A DNA stretch of 64,000 nt from Spirochaetales bacterium (GTDB lineage Bacteria > Spirochaetota > Spirochaetia > CADAEX01). Below, piece after piece: positions 35,176 through 44,415 of this stretch. Numbering within the stretch: position 1 is the first letter of the stretch; each line of letters starts with the position of its first letter. The notes below the pieces were generated by a model. That model was given only the letters and a program-made list of their open reading frames with translations, searched no databases and was not told the origin of the DNA. A program made the position numbers and the translations under genes. The stretch covers positions 7,287 through 71,286 of the forward strand of contig JACKPD010000013.1 of the NCBI GenBank assembly GCA_024233785.1, written 5' to 3'.

Positions 35176-36403
35176 GAAGACAATAGACACTGCCTTTGAA
35201 GGTAATGCCATGCCAGTATTCAAAGAAGTCAAGTTGAAGGAGATTGTTACTGATAATTGTCTCGGGGGCAATTATCAGTGCGTTGAGTATGTTACACCAC
35301 TTCCTGTAATAAAAATGGGCAACCTGGGTAGAGGAACAATAACTCTTGAAAAAATGGAGTATGTATCAGACGGAAAGATCCTTTCTAATAGAGATGTACT
35401 CAAAAAAAAGGACATCCTCTTAAACACAAGAAATACACTCGATTTGGTCGGGAAAGTAGCTATGTGGCGAGGAGAACTCGAATATTCAGTGTTCAATTCA
35501 AACATAATGCGCATTACGTTCAGCACAAATGTTTTGAATGAATATATGAATTACTATTTCAATTCATATAGTGCATTGAAACAACTTAGATCGAGGGCGA
35601 CAGGTACAACAAGCGTTGCTGCAATATATTGGAGGGATTGCCAAAATATAAGAATACCGCTCCCCTCACTGTCAGAGCAAAAAGCCATTGTCGCTCTTTT
35701 GTCTACTTGGGATATCGTCATAGAGAAAACCGAACGACTGGTTCAGACGAAGGAGCGGCAAAAGTTAGGTGAGCTTCACTCTCGAATAAGCAGGAAAAAA
35801 GCTAACTCGACAATTGGCACTTTCGCCAAGCCTGTAGTTAGAAAGGTAGATAAACCAGAGGAATCCTACATTGCTTTAGGCATTAGAAGCCATTTCAAGG
35901 GAACATTCAAGAGACTCGTTGAAGATCCAAAAACCGTAAATATGGATTCGCTATTCAGGGTTAAAGAAAACGACTTGATCGTTAATATAACCTTTGCATG
36001 GGAAGGTGCCATTGCGCTTGTGAAGAAAGAAGATGAGGAATGCTATGTCTCTCATCGTTTTCCGACATATGAAATAAAGAGGTCTAAGGCAGAGCCTTGT
36101 TTCATTAGGCAACTGATCATGTCGAGTCGGATGAAATACGACCTTTCAAATATTTCTCCCGGTGGTGCCGGACGCAACAGAGTTCTTAACAAGAAAGATT
36201 TCTTGAAGATGCCAATATGGCTCCCAGATCTTGAGACCCAGAAAAATATCGGAGAATACCTTGGGGCAATTGATAATGAAATCGACCTTCTTAAACAGCT
36301 TGCAGAAAAATACAAAACCCAGAAACACGGCTTGATGCAGAAAATGCTTACCGGCGAATGGCGGATAAAACCGGAAATCGTTAACCAATACATGGAGGCG
36401 TAA
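35168..36403 (+). CDS. hsdS: Type I restriction-modification specificity subunit HsdS
   Basis: This 411-aa protein has two target-recognition domains separated by conserved helices: TRD1 (about 20-150), conserved IRIPLPSLSEQKAIVALLSTWDIVIEKTERLV, TRD2 (about 220-340), then MPIWLPDLETQKNIGEYLGAIDNEIDLLKQLAEKYKTQKHGLMQKMLTGEWR. It sets the DNA sequence recognised by the HsdMS methylase and HsdR nuclease. The ATG at 35168 has AGGAG eight bases upstream; an ATG seven codons earlier falls inside the micro-ORF. AT content is higher than in hsdM, as is common for TRDs. Confidence 0.94.
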   Translation: MSLKTIDTAFEGNAMPVFKEVKLKEIVTDNCLGGNYQCVEYVTPLPVIKMGNLGRGTITLEKMEYVSDGKILSNRDVLKKKDILLNTRNTLDLVGKVAMWRGELEYSVFNSNIMRITFSTNVLNEYMNYYFNSYSALKQLRSRATGTTSVAAIYWRDCQNIRIPLPSLSEQKAIVALLSTWDIVIEKTERLVQTKERQKLGELHSRISRKKANSTIGTFAKPVVRKVDKPEESYIALGIRSHFKGTFKRLVEDPKTVNMDSLFRVKENDLIVNITFAWEGAIALVKKEDEECYVSHRFPTYEIKRSKAEPCFIRQLIMSSRMKYDLSNISPGGAGRNRVLNKKDFLKMPIWLPDLETQKNIGEYLGAIDNEIDLLKQLAEKYKTQKHGLMQKMLTGEWRIKPEIVNQYMEA

Positions 36404-36405
36404 TT

Positions 36406-36639
36406 ATGGCTAAAGGAAAAAATCAACACGTTGTAAAACATCCCGATGGATGGGCGGTAAAGGGCGAAGGTAACAGCAAAGCGACCAAAGTTACCCGCAC
36501 ACAGACGCAGGCCATTGAAAAGGCGGAGAACATCGCCAGAAACCAGAAGGCGGACACGAAAATTCATGGTGTGGATGGAAAGATCCGGGCAGGCAACAGC
36601 TACGGAAACGACCCGTGCCCACCTAAGGATAATAAGTAA
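36406..36639 (+). CDS. DUF2188 small protein
   Basis: This 77-aa basic protein matches DUF2188: HVVKHPDGWAVKGEGNSKATKVTRTQTQAIEKAENIARNQKADTKIHG followed by GKIRAGNSYGNDPCPPKDNK. The family is widespread and uncharacterised, often found beside restriction or defence genes and in mobile DNA. It begins two bases after the hsdS stop and is followed 13 bases later by the DUF3644 gene. Confidence 0.82.
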   Translation: MAKGKNQHVVKHPDGWAVKGEGNSKATKVTRTQTQAIEKAENIARNQKADTKIHGVDGKIRAGNSYGNDPCPPKDNK

Positions 36640-36652
36640 GGAGAAAATGCCA

Positions 36653-37633
36653 ATGAGTATGCGAAGCAGACGAATTGGTTCAATAAAAAACGAACTACTT
36701 AAAAAGTCTCGGGAAGCAGCTCTTGCGGCTGTCCAGATATTCAATAACCCAAATATCAGCTTTAAATCGGAATCCTATGTAGTTCTGATGATTATTGCCT
36801 GGACTTACTTATTGCATGCTTACTACCGTAGTAAGAAAATCGAATACAGATACTTCGAAAAACTGGGTCAACGACGGAAGTTCGATACCACTAAAAATGG
36901 TGCATATAAGTACTGGGAACTCGAACGAAGTTTAAATGATTCAAAATCGCCTATCGACAAAGATACATCAAACAATCTGCGGTTTCTGATTGGTTTGCGC
37001 CATGAAATCGAACACCAGATGACCAGCAGGATCGATGATATTCTGAGCGCCCGCTTTCAAGCTTGTTGCCTAAACTATAACGAATACATAAAGAAACTTT
37101 TCGGTGAAGATCTTGGAATTGAAAAGCACCTCTCTTTCAGCCTGCAATTTTCAACAATCTCAACAGAACAAAAAGAATTGCTGGAGGATCATCCTGAGTT
37201 GCCTGCTAATATTCAGGGCTACATTCAAAGTTTTGATGCTAAATTATCTGATGAAGAATTCTCCAATCCTCATTATGCCTATCGAATACTCTTTATTCCA
37301 AAGACGGCCAATCGTATAGGCCAAGCAGACCGTGTGATCGAATTTGTGAAGAGTGATTCTCCTTTAGCTGAAGTTGTAAATAAAGAATATGCGGTAATCA
37401 AAGAGACCGAGAAAAGGAAGTTTCGGCCAAAACAGGTTGTGGATTTAATGAAGAAGGAGGGTTATCCCGGTTTTTCAATCCACTACCATACACAGCTTTG
37501 GAAATCTTTGGATGCAAAGAAAACTGATAAAGGTTACGGTACGGTTGTAGCTGGAAAGGATTGGCTCTGGTATGAGTGTTGGATTGATGCGGTACGTGAG
37601 TATTGTCTTAAAAACAAGGAGCAATACTCATGA
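36653..37633 (+). CDS. DUF3644 protein with HEPN-like R-x4-H motif
   Basis: This 326-aa protein resembles DUF3644 proteins of defence islands. The N-terminal helical part (residues 10-130) contains LRHEIEHQM, an R116-x4-H121 motif of the HEPN ribonuclease type, together with the hydrophobic helix SYVVLMIIAWTYLLHAYYRS. The C-terminal third (KRKFRPKQVVDLMKKEGYPGFSIHYHTQLWKSLDAK) looks like a helical DNA-binding or effector-associated domain. RNA cleavage is an inference from the motif. The ATG at 36653 is nine bases after AAGGAG. It ends in an ATGA overlap with the next gene. Confidence 0.72.
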   Translation: MSMRSRRIGSIKNELLKKSREAALAAVQIFNNPNISFKSESYVVLMIIAWTYLLHAYYRSKKIEYRYFEKLGQRRKFDTTKNGAYKYWELERSLNDSKSPIDKDTSNNLRFLIGLRHEIEHQMTSRIDDILSARFQACCLNYNEYIKKLFGEDLGIEKHLSFSLQFSTISTEQKELLEDHPELPANIQGYIQSFDAKLSDEEFSNPHYAYRILFIPKTANRIGQADRVIEFVKSDSPLAEVVNKEYAVIKETEKRKFRPKQVVDLMKKEGYPGFSIHYHTQLWKSLDAKKTDKGYGTVVAGKDWLWYECWIDAVREYCLKNKEQYS

Positions 37634-38964
37634 CCTCCGAATCCCAAAACATCGAGTGGAAACAATCCTGGCATGATGACTACCTGAAATGGATCTGCGG
37701 GTTTGCCAATTCGCAGGGCGGACGAATTTTTATAGGTAAGGATAATGCTGGCAACGTCACCGGAGTGAAGAATGCCAGGAAGCTGCTGCAAGATTTACCG
37801 AACAAGATTCGCGACCAGTTGGGGTTGATGCCGCATATCAATCTGCAGATAGAAAACGGCAAAGCCTATCTGGAAATTATTGTGGAGCCGTCGACGGTGC
37901 CGATTTCATTGCGTGGTTCCTATTACTGGCGGTCAGGTTCGGTAAAGCAGGAACTGAAAGGGCATGCTCTGACAGAATTCCTTCTCAACAAGATGGGCAG
38001 GACCTGGGATAGGGTGATTGAGGAGAAAGCGACGCTGGATGACATCGACGATGCGACCATTGAACTATTTAAAAAAGAAGCGGTTACAGCCGGACGTCTG
38101 CCGGATATTTCAGGACTTTCTTCAGAAGAATTATTGAGAAAGTTGCACCTGCTTACTGAGAAAGGTCTGACCAATGCGGCAATCGTTCTTTTTGGTAAAG
38201 ATCCAGGAGAATTTTATCCCAACCTGTTTGTGAAAATTGGCCGGTTTGGACTCAATATGGTGGATATGCGCTTTCAGGAGGTATGCGAGGGCAATGTATT
38301 TCAGCTCCTTCGTGGTGTGATGGAGCAGCTGGAAAAGAAATTCCTTATCAAACCAGTACGATTTGAAGGTTTTCGTCGAATTGAAGAACTGGAATATCCG
38401 GTTCCGGCATTGCGTGAAATGCTGCTCAATGCGCTGGTGCACCGCAACTACATGGGCAGCATGACTCAACTCCGGGTCATGGATGATCGGCTTTCGTTGT
38501 GGAATGCCGGCACCCTGCCGCTCGAATTAACTGTTGAAAAACTATTTCAGACGCATAAGTCAATCCCCCGTAACCCGCTCATAGCAGAGGTTTGCTATCG
38601 GGTCGGCTATATTGATTCCTGGGGACGGGGAATTGAAAAAATCACCGATGCATGCAGGCATGCAGGACTGCCTGAACCTGTAATTGAAGAAAATTCAGGA
38701 GGTGTGGCGGTTGAGCTTCTGAAAAATGAGGTGAAAACGCCGGTCGAAACGCGGGTGAAAACGCCGGTCGAAACACGGGTGAAAACGCCAGAGGCCATTC
38801 TTCAGGTATTAAAAAATGATGCTTCGTTAACACTGGCAGAGGTAGGTTATCATATTGGAAAATCAGTCAGTGCGGTAGAACGTGCCGCCAAAAAATTGAG
38901 AGATCAGGGAAGATTGAAATATGTTGGCCCTCAAAAAGGCGGTCACTGGGAGGTGCGGGAATAA
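37630..38964 (+). CDS. AlbA_2/Schlafen-like ATP-binding DNA-binding protein
   Basis: This 444-aa protein has an N-terminal AlbA_2 (Schlafen-type) domain (ESQNIEWKQSWHDDYLKWICGFANSQGGRIFIGKDNAGNVTGV), a GHKL-type ATPase segment (REMLLNALVHRNYMGS...IDSWGRGIEKI) and a C-terminal winged helix (VLKNDASLTLAEVGYHIGKSVSAVERAAKKLRDQGRLKYVG). Such proteins, often mislabelled RecG-like, are common in type I restriction loci and may be regulators or defence effectors. A tandem repeat encoding VKTPVETR sits between ATPase and winged helix. It is coupled to DUF3644 by an ATGA overlap, and two bases precede hsdR. It could be the operon's regulator. Confidence 0.82.
   Translation: MTSESQNIEWKQSWHDDYLKWICGFANSQGGRIFIGKDNAGNVTGVKNARKLLQDLPNKIRDQLGLMPHINLQIENGKAYLEIIVEPSTVPISLRGSYYWRSGSVKQELKGHALTEFLLNKMGRTWDRVIEEKATLDDIDDATIELFKKEAVTAGRLPDISGLSSEELLRKLHLLTEKGLTNAAIVLFGKDPGEFYPNLFVKIGRFGLNMVDMRFQEVCEGNVFQLLRGVMEQLEKKFLIKPVRFEGFRRIEELEYPVPALREMLLNALVHRNYMGSMTQLRVMDDRLSLWNAGTLPLELTVEKLFQTHKSIPRNPLIAEVCYRVGYIDSWGRGIEKITDACRHAGLPEPVIEENSGGVAVELLKNEVKTPVETRVKTPVETRVKTPEAILQVLKNDASLTLAEVGYHIGKSVSAVERAAKKLRDQGRLKYVGPQKGGHWEVRE
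38731..38790 (+). repeat. 24-base in-frame tandem repeat
   Basis: Two and a half copies of a 24-base unit starting GTGAAAACGCCGGTCGAAAC encode VKTPVETR. One base differs between the two full units. Copy-number change would lengthen the linker by eight residues without breaking the frame. Confidence 0.8.
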
Positions 38965-38966
38965 TT

Positions 38967-41900
38967 ATGTATGATTTTGCAACTAACGAAAAACTGACAA
39001 GCCAGATACCGGCCCTGCAATTACTGATTACGATGGGCTATGAATACATCTCTCCGGAAGAAGCACTTGCAGAGCGTCAGGGGCGCTGTTCCAATGTCCT
39101 GCTGGAAAATATTCTGCGGACTCAGCTTAAAGAAATAAACAGCATTCGCTACAAAGGAAGTGAGTATCTCTTCAGCGAGGAGAATATTCAGTCGGCAATC
39201 CAGAAGCTGAAAAACATCAAATACGATGGACTGCTTAAGACCAACGAAGCCATTTACGATCTGATCACACTTGGGACGGCCATGGAGCAGACCATTGAAG
39301 GTGACTCGAAAAGCTTCAATATGAACTATGTCGACTGGAAGAATCCCGGCCGCAATAGATTTCATGTAACAGTAGAATACAGTGTTGAGAGGGCACGGAG
39401 TACAGAAACAGTCCGTCCTGACATTGTCCTGTTTGTCAATGGTATTCCATTTTGTGTGATGGAATGTAAAGCGCCGCAGATAGAGGTTGAACAGGCTGTT
39501 TCGCAATCGATCAGAAACCAGAGTGATGACTATATTCCCAAATTGTTCATTTATAGTCAAATGGTTTTGGCTTTGAATAAAAACAGCGCCATATATGCTA
39601 CAACCGGAACATCTGCAAAATTCTGGAGTGTTTGGAAAGAGCCTCTGATGGATAACGGGCAGCGTGAGTTTGAAAAACTTGCAGCCGTGGTTAACAAACC
39701 GCTTGATGAGGCTGAAATTGCCTGTATTTCAAAAACACTTAATGTTAAACCTGAAATCTTTGGCTACAGCAGACTTGTAACCGCGCAGGACAAGGCTCTG
39801 TTCTGTCTCTGCCGCCCCGAAAGGCTTCTGGAGTTGGCATGGAAATTTACTGTATTTGATGGGGGTGTGAAAAAGATTGCCCGATATCAGCAGTATTTCG
39901 TCATCAAGTCCACACTGAAAAGGGTAAAACATTTTGACGTAACAGGTTCACGTAAAGGGGGCGTGATCTGGCATACTCAAGGTTCGGGGAAGTCCCTGAC
40001 CATGGTGATGCTGGCCAGAAACCTGGCTTTGGATACTGAAATCCTGAATCCGCGAATCGTTCTTGTAACAGACCGTGATGATCTGGATAAACAGTTGGGG
40101 AACACTTTTACCGCTTGCGGTCTTGAGGCGAATCGGGCAACATCGGGGAGAAACCTGCTGGAGCTGGTCGCTGAGAAGAAATCAGGTATTATCACAACCC
40201 TCATTCATAAGTTTGACAAGATGTATGCGATTGAGAAATATCGGGATGAGTCGCCAGATATCTTTATTTTAGTTGATGAGAGTCACCGGACCCAATTTGG
40301 TTCTTTTTCTGCAAGGATGAGACAGGTGTTTCCACATGCCTGTTATTTGGGATTTACCGGTACTCCCCTTTTGAAGAAGGAAAAGAATAACTTCGCCAAA
40401 TTTGGTGAATTGGTTGAACCTCATTATTCCATTACTCAGGCTGTTGAAGACGGAGCTGTTGTGCCGCTCTTGTATGAGGGCAGGCATGTAGAGATGACTC
40501 AAAACAAAGAAGCTGTTGATCTATGGTTTGAACGGCATACGCAAGGGTTGAGCAGGGAACAGCAGGCGGACCTGAAACGGAAATACGCACGGGCTGAAAT
40601 GCTAAACAAGGCAGAACAGGTTATATACATGAGAGCCTTTGATATAAGTGAGCATTTCCAGTCCAACTGGCAGGGAACAGGCTTCAAGGCCCAACTGGTG
40701 GCTCCGAATAAAGCTTCTGCCATTAAATATAACGCGTTCCTGAATGAAATTGGTAAGGTAAGTTCCGATGTTGTTATTTCACCTCCGGATGTACGTGAAG
40801 GTTATGAAGAAACCGATGATGAGCCAACCGATGAGGTTGTGAAATTCTGGCAAAAGATGATGAAGCGCTATGGAAGTGAAGAGGAATACACAAAGCAGCT
40901 GATCAATCAATTTAAACATGGGAATACACCGGATATCCTCATTGTCGTCAGTAAATTGTTGACAGGTTTCGATGCACCCCGAAATGCGGTTCTTTACTTA
41001 TGCAGATTGCTTAAAGAGCATACACTGCTCCAGGCAATTGCGCGGGTCAATCGCATTTATGAAAACAAGGAGTTCGGTTTTATTGTCGATTATTCAAATG
41101 TTCTTGGTGAACTTGACAGGGCGCTCACCATGTACAGTGCGTTTGAAGGATTTGATGAATCCGACCTTGTCGGAACCCTTGCGTCCATTGACAGTGAAAT
41201 TGAAAAGCTGCCCATCCGGTATTCCAGTCTTTGGGATTTATTTAAAACAGTTAAGTATTTATACGACGAAGAAGCCTATGAACTATTTCTTGCCGATGAT
41301 GAAATCAGGGAGGAATTCTATTACCGTCTTTCAGAGTTTGGGAAAAATCTCGCTATTGCTCTATCTTCTGAAAAATTCCTGAACCAAACCGATGTGAAAA
41401 CGTTGTCCGGATACAAGGCAGACCTTCTGAAGTTTCAATCACTTAAAGCATCTGTCAAGTTAAGATATGCAGAAGCAATTGATTACCGGGATTACGAGCC
41501 AAAGATTAAAAAGCTGCTGGATACCCACATACAAGCCAGTGAAGTTATTCAATTGAATGAACCGGTCAATATCTTTGATGATAAATCGTTTATGTTAATC
41601 AAAGAAGAACGTGGAGTTTACGGAACCGGTAAAACTACCGGATCGAAAGCTGATACGATAGCTCATGCTACAAAGAAAGTTATCACCGAAAGGATAGATG
41701 AAGACCCTGCGTTCTACGAGAAGTTTTCCAAACTGATTCAGCAGGCGATCGAAGATTTCAGGGCAAAAAGGATATCCGATCTGGATTATCTGAACAAGGT
41801 TGTGGACATTCGCAATAGGGTTGTTGGCAAGGTCCATGATGATATACCGGATAAACTTTCCGGTAATGAAGATGCGATGGCCTATTTTGGAGTACTTAAA

Positions 41901-42167
41901 CCTTTCCTGGAAGAACATGAACTTGGTGAAAACGATCTTTTATCCGCCTCGGCAGATACCGCAATAGCTATTCATGGTATCCTGAAAAAATACAGGAAAG
42001 TTCATTTCTGGGATGATTATGACGCTCAAAAGCAAGCGGTTAACGAGATTGATGATTATTTTTATGATGAACTCAAGACAGTAAGAGGCATTGAATTATC
42101 ACTTGATCAGATGGATAAAATCATCGAAAAGGTACTGCAGGTTGCAAAACACAGGAGTTATAATTGA
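38967..42167 (+). CDS. hsdR: Type I restriction endonuclease subunit HsdR
   Basis: This 1066-aa motor-nuclease cuts unmethylated DNA after translocation. The N-terminal PD-(D/E)xK nuclease is intact: D152 in RPDIVLF and E166-x-K168 in VMECKAP. The SF2 helicase has Walker A GSGKS (339-343), DESH (437-440), motif III GFTGTPL and motif VI-like QAIARVNR. The C-terminal helical domain binds HsdM. Nothing is truncated. The stop overlaps the next ATG (TGATG). Confidence 0.95.
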   Translation: MYDFATNEKLTSQIPALQLLITMGYEYISPEEALAERQGRCSNVLLENILRTQLKEINSIRYKGSEYLFSEENIQSAIQKLKNIKYDGLLKTNEAIYDLITLGTAMEQTIEGDSKSFNMNYVDWKNPGRNRFHVTVEYSVERARSTETVRPDIVLFVNGIPFCVMECKAPQIEVEQAVSQSIRNQSDDYIPKLFIYSQMVLALNKNSAIYATTGTSAKFWSVWKEPLMDNGQREFEKLAAVVNKPLDEAEIACISKTLNVKPEIFGYSRLVTAQDKALFCLCRPERLLELAWKFTVFDGGVKKIARYQQYFVIKSTLKRVKHFDVTGSRKGGVIWHTQGSGKSLTMVMLARNLALDTEILNPRIVLVTDRDDLDKQLGNTFTACGLEANRATSGRNLLELVAEKKSGIITTLIHKFDKMYAIEKYRDESPDIFILVDESHRTQFGSFSARMRQVFPHACYLGFTGTPLLKKEKNNFAKFGELVEPHYSITQAVEDGAVVPLLYEGRHVEMTQNKEAVDLWFERHTQGLSREQQADLKRKYARAEMLNKAEQVIYMRAFDISEHFQSNWQGTGFKAQLVAPNKASAIKYNAFLNEIGKVSSDVVISPPDVREGYEETDDEPTDEVVKFWQKMMKRYGSEEEYTKQLINQFKHGNTPDILIVVSKLLTGFDAPRNAVLYLCRLLKEHTLLQAIARVNRIYENKEFGFIVDYSNVLGELDRALTMYSAFEGFDESDLVGTLASIDSEIEKLPIRYSSLWDLFKTVKYLYDEEAYELFLADDEIREEFYYRLSEFGKNLAIALSSEKFLNQTDVKTLSGYKADLLKFQSLKASVKLRYAEAIDYRDYEPKIKKLLDTHIQASEVIQLNEPVNIFDDKSFMLIKEERGVYGTGKTTGSKADTIAHATKKVITERIDEDPAFYEKFSKLIQQAIEDFRAKRISDLDYLNKVVDIRNRVVGKVHDDIPDKLSGNEDAMAYFGVLKPFLEEHELGENDLLSASADTAIAIHGILKKYRKVHFWDDYDAQKQAVNEIDDYFYDELKTVRGIELSLDQMDKIIEKVLQVAKHRSYN

Positions 42168-42892
42168 TGGCGGGATTAATCCATATCATTAAACACTCTG
42201 TTATTTATGGGCAAAAAAGGATTGAATTCAGTTTGCTGTATTGTGATAGAAAAATGATCGAAATTGCAGTTCATCCTGATAGTGCTGTTATTGTCAAAGT
42301 TCCTTTGCAAACAGATATCCTGCTAATAGAGAAAAAGATTATTAAAAAAGCCCGGTGGATTCTCAGTCAATTGAATTATTTCAGGCAGTTTAATCCAAAG
42401 ACACCTGATCGTTGTTATGTGAATGGTGAGACACATTTATATCTTGGGAAACAATACCGCTTAAAGTTAATCAAGGGATCAGAAAATTCCGTCAAATTAT
42501 CCCGCGGCTTTTTCCATATCACCAGCCAAAGCGAGCCGACTCCCGATACAGCCAAAAATCTTTTAAATCAATGGTACCTGGAAAAGGCACAGCTGCAATT
42601 TTCAGAAAGTATTGATCGCTGCTGGAAGGATTTCAATGATTTCGGAATTTGTAAGCCAAAATTATTGATTATGCGTATGCAAAAAAGATGGGGAAGCCTT
42701 TCGGATAAAGGAACTGTCACCCTCAATACAGACCTTGTCAGGGCACCTAAAGCATGTATTGACTATGTTGTTACGCATGAGCTGTGTCACCTGAAATATC
42801 ATAATCATGGCACTGAATTTTATAAACTCCTCGAATCTGTCCTCCCGGGATGGGAAAAGGTAAAACACAAACTTGAGCTTAGTATGGCGTGA
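42167..42892 (+). CDS. YgjP-like (DUF45) zinc metallopeptidase
   Basis: This 241-aa protein has the zinc site H204-E-L-C-H208 in VVTHELCHLKYHNHGTEFY, with preceding RWGSLSDKGTVTLNTDLVRAP typical of the YgjP/DUF45 family of SprT-like minigluzincins. It is the last gene of the restriction operon, starting within the hsdR stop (TGATG) after AGGAG (42153-42157). Proteins of this family frequently follow hsdR; a role in controlling HsdR or another operon protein by proteolysis is a reasonable guess but untested. Confidence 0.88.
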   Translation: MAGLIHIIKHSVIYGQKRIEFSLLYCDRKMIEIAVHPDSAVIVKVPLQTDILLIEKKIIKKARWILSQLNYFRQFNPKTPDRCYVNGETHLYLGKQYRLKLIKGSENSVKLSRGFFHITSQSEPTPDTAKNLLNQWYLEKAQLQFSESIDRCWKDFNDFGICKPKLLIMRMQKRWGSLSDKGTVTLNTDLVRAPKACIDYVVTHELCHLKYHNHGTEFYKLLESVLPGWEKVKHKLELSMA

Positions 42893-43056
42893 TCTTGATT
42901 AAATCCTGGGAGGAGTTCAGTATTTAGTATATTAGCTCTTAAAAACCCTATATATTTTTCTAAGAAAAAAGTCCCGAAAATAAAGCACAAATAAAGAGAA
43001 AGAAATATTTGGTTTTTATCCTTTAAATATATATTTTTATATAGAAGGAGTTTGAC

Positions 43057-43788
43057 ATGAAAGTTTTAATTCTGGGCGCAAGCGGCGCGACCGGCAAACA
43101 GGTTGTCATGCAGATGATAAAAAGAGGAATCAGTACACGGATAGTTGTCAGGGAAAGCGCGTATCTTCCGCGGGAAATAATTGATGCTTCAAATGTTGAA
43201 ATCATCAAAGGCAGTATTACGGAATTCAGCAGTGAAAAACTTAAGGAGCTTGTGAAAGACTGCACGGCTGTGGTATCCTGCCTCGGGCACAATATTACAT
43301 TTAATGGAATGTTCGGAAAACCCCGTTTGCTTGTCTATTCAACCGTAAAAAGAATATGCGAAGCAATAGAAGAAAAAGGCGGGGGAAAAGTAAAGCTGGT
43401 CCTGATGAGCACTACAGCTTTTACCAACACTCATATCGGTGAAAAAAACACAACAGGGGAAAAAATAATTTTTTCACTGCTTAAGGTGCTGCTGCCTCCG
43501 CATCTTGACAACATGAGGGTCGCAAGTTTTCTTATAGAAAAAATCGGGAAGGACAATCCTGAAATCGAATGGGCAGCGGTACGCCCTGACGGGCTGATAA
43601 ACGAGGATGAGGTAAGCAGATACAATGTTTCTGAATTCATCCTGAGAAGCCCGATTTCAAACCCTGGGCAGACAAGCAGAATTAATGTGGGGCATTTCAT
43701 GGCTGAGCTTTTGACTGATAACAAGCTGTGGGATAAATGGAAGTATAAAACTCCGGTTATTTATAACGAAAAGCAGAAAGAAAAATAA
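43057..43788 (+). CDS. NAD(P)-binding Rossmann-fold protein (atypical SDR, NmrA-like)
   Basis: This 243-aa protein opens with the dinucleotide site VLILGASGATGKQVVMQMIKRG, followed by VVRE and the CTAVVSCLGHNITFNG segment of atypical short-chain dehydrogenases (SDR_a5). The catalytic Tyr-x-x-x-Lys is not obvious, so it may act as a redox sensor or have a non-standard active site. AGAAGGAG precedes the ATG. It is separated from the restriction operon by 164 AT-rich bases with no gene; a membrane protein gene follows 38 bases later. Confidence 0.78.
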   Translation: MKVLILGASGATGKQVVMQMIKRGISTRIVVRESAYLPREIIDASNVEIIKGSITEFSSEKLKELVKDCTAVVSCLGHNITFNGMFGKPRLLVYSTVKRICEAIEEKGGGKVKLVLMSTTAFTNTHIGEKNTTGEKIIFSLLKVLLPPHLDNMRVASFLIEKIGKDNPEIEWAAVRPDGLINEDEVSRYNVSEFILRSPISNPGQTSRINVGHFMAELLTDNKLWDKWKYKTPVIYNEKQKEK

Positions 43789-43826
43789 TAAACCCTGGGA
43801 ACCCGGAGTCATAAGAAGGAGGTAAA

Positions 43827-44252
43827 ATGATTTTCGCCAATTTTCTTGTGGTATTGTTCATCCTTTTGATATCAGCGCACTTTTGCGGGGATGTTGGTTC
43901 ATTCATAAATATTGACAGTGCAGTTATCGTGGCGGCAGGTTTTATATTTTCATCAATTGCGCTTTCAGCAGGAAGGTTTAAGCTGTTTTTAAGGGGACTG
44001 GGTGAGGTATTCAGCTTCTCATCAAACAGGGATCCAAGCAGGGAGATAAAAAACCTGTTTTTCGGTATATCGGTCATGACAATGGGTGTCGGCCTGTGTT
44101 CAACCGCGCAGGGCTTTTTTTCCGGAACTTTGATAAAATCAGCGTATTCAATTTCAGAAATAATTGTATTTTCCTCTTTCACTACAATCTATAGTTTTAT
44201 CCTTGTTGTTTTTTTATTGCTGCCTGTTTCATTCAGGAATATGATAAAGTGA
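43827..44252 (+). CDS. Small membrane protein, possibly MotA/ExbB-like
   Basis: This 141-aa protein has four hydrophobic segments. The first half (GSFINIDSAVIVAAGFIFSSIALSAGRFKLFLRGLGEVFS) resembles the start of MotA-type stator proteins (F-I-D/N-xx-S-xx-IV), but the conserved cytoplasmic domain of MotA is absent. A stretch with KNLFFGISVMTMGVGLCS follows. Function unknown; AAGGAGG precedes the ATG. It may be co-transcribed with the upstream NAD(P)-binding protein. Confidence 0.55.
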   Translation: MIFANFLVVLFILLISAHFCGDVGSFINIDSAVIVAAGFIFSSIALSAGRFKLFLRGLGEVFSFSSNRDPSREIKNLFFGISVMTMGVGLCSTAQGFFSGTLIKSAYSISEIIVFSSFTTIYSFILVVFLLLPVSFRNMIK

Positions 44253-44415
44253 AATATATTGTGGAAACTTATATTTCCGCTCTTCCCTGCTTGTTTTTAA
44301 TTGACTGATGCAATATCACTTATATGTTGTTTTCATCCCCTTTTCCCGCTTTAAATGATTTCCGGGGATTTAAACAATAATCTGCAGGCGGACAATAATT
44401 AAGGAGCTTCATCCC

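Noticed and set aside
36515..36652. Upstream extension of the DUF3644 frame with many Arg residues
   Set aside because: It overlaps DUF2188 in another frame; the ribosome site AAGGAG and the family start favour the ATG at 36653.
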